Assembly: GCF_017347095.1 (NCBI RefSeq)
Contig: NZ_JADPRZ010000009.1
Span: 35,885 to 99,884, forward strand
Source of the DNA: Sporosarcina sp. E16_8
GTDB lineage: Bacteria > Bacillota > Bacilli > Bacillales_A > Planococcaceae
DNA: 64,000 nucleotides
Reading direction: 5' to 3'
The position numbers and the translations under genes are program-made. Under the pieces are notes generated by a model. That model did no database searches. It was not told the DNA's origin and saw nothing but the letters and a program-made list of their open reading frames with translations. Positions 58,571 to 64,000 of this stretch are shown here, one piece after another (the stretch's first letter is position 1; each line of letters begins with the position of its first letter).

Positions 58571-58696
58571 TCTAGTTGTAAATGATATGTGAGGTATTTC
58601 ACAAACGGGCATGATTGAAATGATTTTGTGTCAGAAACGGGCCAGAATGTGGTATTCCGCTTACAAGGAAATAGCGATTAGCAATAATTGTATTTG

Positions 58697-58735
58697 AGCC
58701 ACAGAGTTATTTTATATAACTTTATGGCTTTTTTG
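58697..58735 (+). terminator. terminator after the VOC gene
   Basis: AGCCACAGAGTTA / TAACTTTATGGCT arms with a T-run; the gap to 59004 has no other feature except the start of the duplicated block at about 58926. Confidence 0.6.
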
Positions 58736-59004
58736 TTTTATTGATATATCCATTTTCAGTAAATCTGAGTAGCAAAGAGGAATACCTTGATTTTTCTAAG
58801 GGTAAACAATAAAAATAGGAAGTTGCTTATTCAATAAAAGTACGCTTTAGCTAAAAAAAATGTGCCGGAATCGGACTAGATTCTAAAAGAATGATGAGAA
58901 AGTTATTTGGTTTTCCGTGATTAGAATAGTGCGATGAGAAAGACATCTTGGTATGTAACGAAATGCCAACAGTTTTCGTCTAATGGATAAAGGGAGCGAT
59001 ATCA

Positions 59005-59712
59005 ATGAAAAAACGGAGACTATTTATTTTCGTTTTTATTTTGCTATTATTAACCGGTTGTCGGTCAACACCTTTTGATGGTCAAAGTATAATTGAGTGG
59101 GTTGATTTTATTAAGTTGGATGGAAAAGAATACAATGGAATCCATTCTGGGGTATTGGCCGACAAGGATTATATAGGAGCAAAGATTGGCACGGTTAAAT
59201 TTAAAGTGGCAGACAATGTAACCAATCATAGATATAAAATCAGAAACGGTGATGCTGCTTTCCATGAGAAGGGAACTGAGATTTTTAGTATTAACGATCA
59301 TCCAGATTTGATAGCCGTTAAGGATACTGATTCCATAAATGGATATAAAGTATACTTTTTAAGAGATGATATCGAATACCAATGGCATTTTAAAGATATG
59401 CCTATTGAAAAGGTCAAGGCTATTGAGATTTACCAAGCTAATCCACCAGAAGGTAATAAACTGATGTCTGAATTGACAAAGGATGAAGAAATCAAGAGCT
59501 TCCTTGAACTATTAGTAAATAGTGAAGAAAATCCCAGTTACCAGCCTAACATAGAAAAAGCAGATCCTATATTTTACGAAATGATTTTTTATACAGGAGA
59601 CCCAATTGCCTACAAATATAACATGCAGTTCGATGGAGACACCTATTTTTGGCATCCTTGGGATACATCTATCTTATCTGATGATATAAAAATGTTTATT
59701 AGTGGGAATTAA
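59005..59712 (+). CDS. unknown lipoprotein, copy 1
   Basis: 235 residues. The signal peptide ends LLTGC with Cys19. The mature domain is beta-rich with SIIEWVDFIKLDGKEYNGIHSG, FKVADNVTNHRYKIRNGDAAF, HEKGTEIFSINDHPDLIAVKD and a C-terminal DGDTYFWHPWD. I do not recognise a named family, but the KGTEIY..IxGYxxxxxxA-like part (here GTEIFSIND..IAVKD) recurs in many Bacillus surface lipoproteins. A second copy lies at 62052 with very similar DNA on both sides. GGGAGCG is upstream of ATG. Confidence 0.75.
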   Translation: MKKRRLFIFVFILLLLTGCRSTPFDGQSIIEWVDFIKLDGKEYNGIHSGVLADKDYIGAKIGTVKFKVADNVTNHRYKIRNGDAAFHEKGTEIFSINDHPDLIAVKDTDSINGYKVYFLRDDIEYQWHFKDMPIEKVKAIEIYQANPPEGNKLMSELTKDEEIKSFLELLVNSEENPSYQPNIEKADPIFYEMIFYTGDPIAYKYNMQFDGDTYFWHPWDTSILSDDIKMFISGN

Positions 59713-60499
59713 AAATTTGATTTAAACATAAATTGCAAGTTGGGATTATGCGATGAATTATCAGTTGCTTTTTTCACTAGAATATTCTTACCGGAATAAA
59801 AATCTTTATATTGATCTTGAACAATAGGTCGCACGTATTGAATAAGTCAGTGTGCCTTTTTAAAATAAATTTATAATAAATTTTCTAAACGGGGGACTTG
59901 CAAAAATTAATGTTCTGTCTTGTAAATGCTGATCTGTTATTTGGTTGTTTTTTCTTAAATAACTTTCAATAAAATGGGATGAACGTTTGAAGGAAACGAA
60001 AAAAAAGCCACGACATTGAATCCTGAACAGACTTGCCCTTCCTGTGGAGAAAAACAATAGTAAACACAAATATCAAAAATAGAGGTTGGCCTTTTAGCTA
60101 CTATTGTTTCAATAGTATTCCTTGAATCCTAGGGGCTGTTAATCTTCATGACGATAACGATTTATCGTCATGAAAATTAATGGTCTTGTTGTATTTATGA
60201 AAAGGAAACAATCCAGATGCCTCAGTTATTCATTTTATTGAGAAGTAGCTGTACGGACTACCGAAATACGTCAATGTGACTAAATTGAGTAATTAAATTC
60301 TTGGTTGTAAGATATTAATCCCTTTTCCGCATAATTTAGTGAGAACAAGGGAAAGTAAAGAAAGACAATGCTTATAGTGAACATAGCCCTGTTAAAAAAG
60401 CAGAAATAATCGTGTTATTTTAATCGTGAATATGTCTTGTTTGTATGACTAGGTTTTCTATACGATAGCCCCAAAAAATATAGAAAGGTGATGAATAGG
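59713..60499. other. long gap with duplicated downstream segment and hairpin
   Basis: The segment 59715-59960 parallels 62760-62935 (shared TTGGGATT, TATGAATTATCAGT, TTGTAAATGCTG), so it belongs to the duplicated block. A plus-strand fragment around 60000-60060 encodes TCPSCGEKQ and a stop, the tail of some zinc-ribbon protein. A near-perfect hairpin fills 60139-60180 (19-base arms). No complete gene. Confidence 0.45.
60139..60180. terminator. 19-bp hairpin
   Basis: Arms 60139-60157 and 60162-60180 with one mismatch; CGAT loop. It lacks a long T-run. Confidence 0.5.
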
Positions 60500-61141
60500 A
60501 TGGGTGTACATCAATATTTTAAAAGCTTATCTGATTTAGAACAAATTATTCGTTGTCCAGGAAAGTTCAAATACCAGGAGCATTCCGTCGCCAGTCATTC
60601 ATTTAAGGTGACAAAAATTGCTCAATTTCTTGGAACAGTCGAAGAGGAATCTGGGCAGAAAGTGGATTGGAGAATCTTGTATGAAAAGGCATTGAACCAT
60701 GATTACGCAGAACTATTTACAGGTGATATCAAGACGCCTGTAAAATATGCATCGAAAGAGTTGAAGCAACTATTCAGTGAAGTAGAGGAAGAAATGACAA
60801 GGAAGTTTGTGGAAAAGGAACTTCCGACTGAGTTTCAAGCCATTTATTTGGAGCGGCTTAAAGAAGGTAAAGATGAGACATTGGAGGGGCGCATTTTATC
60901 TGTTGCTGATAAAATTGATTTGCTATATGAAGCATTTGGTGAGATTCAAAAGGATAATCCAGAGCCATTGTTTTTAGAGATTTACGAAGAAGCATTAAGG
61001 ACAATACTGCTGTTTCAAGATATGAACTGTGTAGAATACTTCCTAAAACATATTCTTACGGATATGCTTAGTGAACGATTTACTGAACATGGTGAGTTAA
61101 CGGGTATTGCAATGCGGATAATTGAAGAATCTGGAGGTTAA
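60500..61141 (+). CDS. HD-domain hydrolase (YfbR-like)
   Basis: About 213 residues from ATG 60500 (AAAGGTG ten bases before). It has the metal-binding HD pattern: EHSVASHSFKVTKIAQFLG (first His), ALNHDYAELFTGD (His-Asp pair) and ILSVADKIDLLYEAFGEI (final Asp). YfbR-like proteins are 5'-deoxynucleotidases, so cleavage of a nucleoside monophosphate is likely but not proven. It sits inside the interval between the two lipoprotein copies, with no operon partner. Confidence 0.88.
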   Translation: MGVHQYFKSLSDLEQIIRCPGKFKYQEHSVASHSFKVTKIAQFLGTVEEESGQKVDWRILYEKALNHDYAELFTGDIKTPVKYASKELKQLFSEVEEEMTRKFVEKELPTEFQAIYLERLKEGKDETLEGRILSVADKIDLLYEAFGEIQKDNPEPLFLEIYEEALRTILLFQDMNCVEYFLKHILTDMLSERFTEHGELTGIAMRIIEESGG

Positions 61142-61315
61142 AAGACATACACAAATATCCAGTTCTGAAGCAAACCAACGTATAATGCTAAACTTTCACA
61201 ATCGGGTAATTTTCTGAAATACACTTAATAAGGGAATTAAATATTTAAATATAAAGATAATTATGAAATAATAAATGAGAAAGAGAAATAGCGAATAGGG
61301 AAAAGGGGATTGAAA

Positions 61316-61825
61316 ATGAATGTAAGATATCCAATTGGGCAATTACAAGTTCCTGAGAAAGGTACAGTAGAAAATGTTCAAGAATGGCTAAAGGAAATCA
61401 AAACTTACACGATTCGATTAAGAGAAACTGTTGACTCATTAAGTGATGAGGAATTAAGCAGAACCTATCGTGATGGTAGCTGGACAGTTCGCCAACTTGT
61501 TCATCACATTGCAGATTCTCAGTTGAACATGTATCAACGTTTGAAGCTGGCTTTAACAGATGAGAATCCAACAGTACCATCCTTTGATGAGGAAAAGTGG
61601 GCTATTCAACCGGATACAAAACTTCCGATAGAAAGTTCTATTAAAATGCTAGAAGGGATAAATGAACGCATCGTAGCTTTAGGACATAGTTTAACTAAAG
61701 CGCAATTAGGTCGAGTTTTTACTCACCAGCAAAACGGTGAAATAATGGTTGCAACAAAAGTTGCAAAATTAGCTTGGCACGAAGAGCACCATTTAGCCCA
61801 TATAAAAATCGCATTATCAAAATAA
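61316..61825 (+). CDS. DinB-like metal-dependent hydrolase, YfiT/BstA type
   Basis: 169 residues from ATG 61316 (AAAAGGGGA). A four-helix-bundle DinB protein with the His ligands in TVRQLVHHIADSQLNMYQR and WHEEHHLAHI, the arrangement of Bacillus YfiT and the bacillithiol transferase BstA, which bind Zn2+/Ni2+. A role in thiol (bacillithiol) transfer to toxins is plausible. A terminator follows at 61841. Confidence 0.88.
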   Translation: MNVRYPIGQLQVPEKGTVENVQEWLKEIKTYTIRLRETVDSLSDEELSRTYRDGSWTVRQLVHHIADSQLNMYQRLKLALTDENPTVPSFDEEKWAIQPDTKLPIESSIKMLEGINERIVALGHSLTKAQLGRVFTHQQNGEIMVATKVAKLAWHEEHHLAHIKIALSK

Positions 61826-61840
61826 TACAGTATGTATGGA

Positions 61841-61876
61841 ATTGGCTTATCAAACTTGGTAAGCCAATTTTTTTTA
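61841..61876 (+). terminator. terminator after the DinB-like gene
   Basis: ATTGGCTTATCAA / TTGGTAAGCCAAT arms with one G-T pair and eight Ts. Confidence 0.85.
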
Positions 61877-62051
61877 GAAGTAAGGAATAATTTCATAAGT
61901 TTTATTCAACAAGCGAAGGTTCTTGTGGTCTTATCAGATTCTGAGTTGTTTTTATAACTTGGTACCCGAAATTAGTGCGATGAGAAAGACAAATTGGTAT
62001 GGAACGAAATGCCAAGAGTATTCGTCTAATGGAAAAAAGGGGGGGATGTCA

Positions 62052-62759
62052 ATGAAGAGACGGAGTATGTTTGCTTTTGTTTTTATATTGCTATTATTAA
62101 CGGGTTGCCGGTCAACGCCTTTTGATGGTCAAAGTATAATTGAGTGGGTAGATTTTATTGTGTTGGATGGAAAAGAATACAATGGAATCCATTCTGGGGT
62201 TTTGGCCGACAAGCACTATGTAGGAGAAAAGATTGGTACGGTTAAATTTAAGGTGGCGGACAACGTAACCAATCATAGATATAAAATCAGAAACGGTGAT
62301 GCTGCTTTCCATGAAAAGGGAACTGAGATTTTTGAAATTAAAGATCATCCTCATTTAATAGCCGTTAAGAATACTGATTCTATAAATGGATATAGTGTGT
62401 ACTTTTCAAGAGATGATATTGAATACCAATGGCATTTTAAAGATATGCCTATTGAAAAAGTTAAGTTGATTGAGATTTACCAAGCTAATCCACCAGAAGG
62501 TAATAAAATGATTTCTGAATTGACAAAGAACGAAGAAGTCAAGAGCTTCATTCAACTATTAGTAAATAGTGAAGAAAACCCTAGTTTCCAGCCTAACACA
62601 GAAAAAGCAGATCCTATATTTTACGAAATGATTTTTTATACAGAAGACCCAATTGCCTACAAATATAATATGCAGTTCGATGGGGATACCTATTTTTGGC
62701 ATCCTTGGGATACTTCTATCTTGGATGAAGATATAAAAATGTTTATTAGTGGAGATTAA
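62052..62759 (+). CDS. unknown lipoprotein, copy 2
   Basis: 235 residues, lipobox Cys19 in LLTGC; almost the same protein as copy 1 (59005). Shared stretches include STPFDGQSIIEWVDFI, KEYNGIHSGVLADK, KVADNVTNHRYKIRNGDAAF and DGDTYFWHPWDTSIL. GGGGGG lies before ATG 62052; the longer open frame upstream is the duplicated leader, not coding. Substitutions are spread evenly, so both copies probably remain under selection. Confidence 0.75.
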   Translation: MKRRSMFAFVFILLLLTGCRSTPFDGQSIIEWVDFIVLDGKEYNGIHSGVLADKHYVGEKIGTVKFKVADNVTNHRYKIRNGDAAFHEKGTEIFEIKDHPHLIAVKNTDSINGYSVYFSRDDIEYQWHFKDMPIEKVKLIEIYQANPPEGNKMISELTKNEEVKSFIQLLVNSEENPSFQPNTEKADPIFYEMIFYTEDPIAYKYNMQFDGDTYFWHPWDTSILDEDIKMFISGD

Positions 62760-63460
62760 ATGTTGGGATTTTGCTATGAATTATCAGTGGTTTTTCTTTA
62801 ACGGGCCATTTAATCGAACAAAAAATGATTAAATGAATTTAAAGTAAAGTGTCTAAATTGGGGAGAAAAACTTGCAAAATATAATCCTATGTTTTGTAAA
62901 TGCTGGTATGTTATTTTGTAATTGTTTCTGTATTTCTTTAAACACAAGGGGATGAATGGCAGTCCTTATACACTCTAAATATGAACGAAATGGCTCCCTT
63001 CAATGTAGAAATATCTTGGATGATAGTTTCTATTTTTGTAGTAATCTCTTTAGTAAATCCTTTTTTTCTTGTGAAGATATACTCAGAAAAAAAGAAACTT
63101 TGATAACTTCGTCCTTCATCAATTAACGGGCGCGATAACGGAAGAAGTATGGTCCTTTTCAGGTTCATCGGACCATTTGGTTAAAGATCGCAGGTAGAAA
63201 ACGCTAAATTTTAAAAGAATCCGTTTTGAACAAAGATTGTTCAAAACGGATTCTTTAGTTGTTCATGATGTCAGAAAACATATTTTTGCGCGGTTCAGTA
63301 TGCGGTGAGAGCCAGATACCTTAATTGAATTGATAGTAGAAACCCCATTCATATCGTTTTTTTAATTTAAACGAAAATAGTTAAGCGTTTCTTGTAACGA
63401 AAATGAATTTCATTCTATTTATAAGTAGACAAGCCAACATTAAATGGAAGGAGGAGTTAA
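62760..63460. other. long gap before the sigma factor
   Basis: 62760-62935 is the duplicated downstream segment. On the minus strand 62874-62960 reads HPLVFKEIQKQLQNNIPAFTKHRI, the same family of relic as at 59880-59990, perhaps a decayed small gene copied with the block. A strong terminator lies at 63214-63256. No complete gene. Confidence 0.45.
63214..63256. terminator. 19-bp perfect hairpin terminator
   Basis: Arms 63214-63232 and 63238-63256 around a five-base loop, with A- and T-rich ends, so it may work in both directions. Confidence 0.8.
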
Positions 63461-63970
63461 GTGGAGGATTTGAGCGATATTTATAAAACTTATGCAAATG
63501 AAGTAAAGCTTTTTCTTCTTTGTTTGACATCGAATATGGATTTAGCAGAAGAATTGACCCAAGAAACATTTTATCAAGCTGTAAAATCCATCGAACGTTA
63601 CAATGGTGCGTGCAAAATATCAGTTTGGTTATGTCAAATTGCCAAACATAGCTATTATGATCACTTGAAAAAGGAGAAATATAGGAATCATGCAAGCATT
63701 GAACAACTAGCACAAACTGGTGTAGACTTTCAATCCAATGAAGATTCACCAGATGTCGCATTAATAAAAGAAGATACACAACAGTCAATTCATATGGAAA
63801 TTCAAAAATTAAAAGAGCCCCATCGAGAAATTTTTTTACTTCGAACAAAGCTTGATTTAAATTACAAAGAAATTGGAGTTATCTTTGGAAAAACTGAAAA
63901 CTGGGCGAGAGTTACATATTATCGTGCAAAGTGCACTTTAGCAGAAAGGGTGAATATGAATGAACTGTAA
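63461..63970 (+). CDS. ECF-type RNA polymerase sigma factor
   Basis: 169 residues from GTG 63461 behind GGAGGAG. Region 2 shows DIYKTYANEVKLFLLCLTSNMDLAEELTQETFYQAVKSIERYNG (in parts), the -10 recognition module; region 4 is LKEPHREIFLLRTKLDLNYKEIGVIFGKTENWARVTYYRAK, the -35 binding HTH. It overlaps an anti-sigma start at 63960, the usual arrangement for a membrane-signal-controlled sigma factor. Confidence 0.93.
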   Translation: MEDLSDIYKTYANEVKLFLLCLTSNMDLAEELTQETFYQAVKSIERYNGACKISVWLCQIAKHSYYDHLKKEKYRNHASIEQLAQTGVDFQSNEDSPDVALIKEDTQQSIHMEIQKLKEPHREIFLLRTKLDLNYKEIGVIFGKTENWARVTYYRAKCTLAERVNMNEL

Positions 63971-64000
63971 TATTATTCAGGACTTATTACCTTCTTATAT
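63960..64000 (+). CDS. start of a zf-HC2 anti-sigma factor (cut by window edge)
   Basis: ATG 63960 overlaps the sigma gene end and opens MNCNIIQDLLPSY, the classic start of zinc-binding HC2 anti-sigma factors (C-x-I-I-Q-D-L-L-P-x-Y). It would hold the sigma factor inactive at the membrane until a signal arrives. The rest lies beyond the window. Confidence 0.75.
   Translation, partial: MNCNIIQDLLPSY

Noticed and set aside
61923..62051. N-terminal extension of lipoprotein copy 2
   Set aside because: The extension lacks a ribosome binding site, matches the non-coding leader of copy 1 and would bury the signal peptide.
63363..63455. ECF-type autoregulatory promoter
   Set aside because: TTGTAAC with a TCTA-like -10 is suggestive but too far from known ECF consensus to list as a feature.

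Overview
The window reads as a chromosome segment of a low-GC, endospore-forming Firmicute. The evidence is strong Gram-positive ribosome binding sites, lipoprotein signal peptides, gerA-type germination genes, a Zur-type zinc operator, an LXG/type VII toxin relic and an ECF sigma/anti-sigma pair. Gene content fits Bacillales of the Sporosarcina/Planococcaceae kind; that placement is inference. No rRNA, complete tRNA or CRISPR array was seen.

Positions 1-12,400 are a gene graveyard. They hold a transposase tail, the C-terminal codons of an integrase abutting a copy of the tmRNA (ssrA) 3' end (an attachment-site scar), a broken coiled-coil gene, an intact chemotaxis receptor, an enolase-superfamily gene broken by an 8-bp tandem duplication, an LXG toxin gene with a nonsense codon and a frameshift, a frameshifted short tyrosine recombinase, and a zinc-ribbon protease relic with four in-frame stops. 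An aromatic-acid exporter and a DEDDh exonuclease look intact.

Positions 12,800-24,740 carry a catabolic island. A FadR-type GntR regulator, a CitE-like lyase and a class III CoA-transferase form one operon. A ribokinase-like kinase, a CUT1 ABC importer without an ATPase, two different ADP-ribosylglycohydrolase-family proteins and a HAD phosphatase form the next. A near-identical operator-like site precedes both operons, which suggests one regulon for uptake and cytosolic breakdown of a ribosyl-containing conjugate.

Positions 24,940-37,920 hold mixed accessory genes: a ZinT-like zinc lipoprotein between two Zur boxes, an AspT/YidE-type transporter, an ArsR regulator with an aldo/keto reductase and SRPBCC pair, a frameshifted PepSY membrane protein with a lipoprotein partner, small membrane proteins and a catalase-family protein. 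Positions 38,331-43,471 are a germination operon (B-A-C order) followed by a tandem partial duplication that leaves a second C subunit and only the tail of a second A subunit.

Positions 45,650-55,660 are a beta-galactoside operon: solute-binding protein, two permeases, LacZ, a GH63/GH37-like hydrolase, an EamA transporter and a LacI-type regulator. The rest (55,984-64,000) holds a dihydrouridine synthase, ArsR/AHSA1/VOC genes, an HD-domain hydrolase, a DinB-like protein, two copies of an unknown lipoprotein on a duplicated block of about 1 kb, and an ECF sigma factor with the start of its anti-sigma factor.

Two families of short intergenic repeats run through 5,100-45,200: family A (about 70 bp, a long imperfect hairpin) and family B (about 130-160 bp, terminal inverted repeats around a terminator-like hairpin). 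They share terminal motifs, interrupt or cap genes, and look like non-autonomous mobile elements. With the ribosyl-conjugate island they are the most interesting content here.
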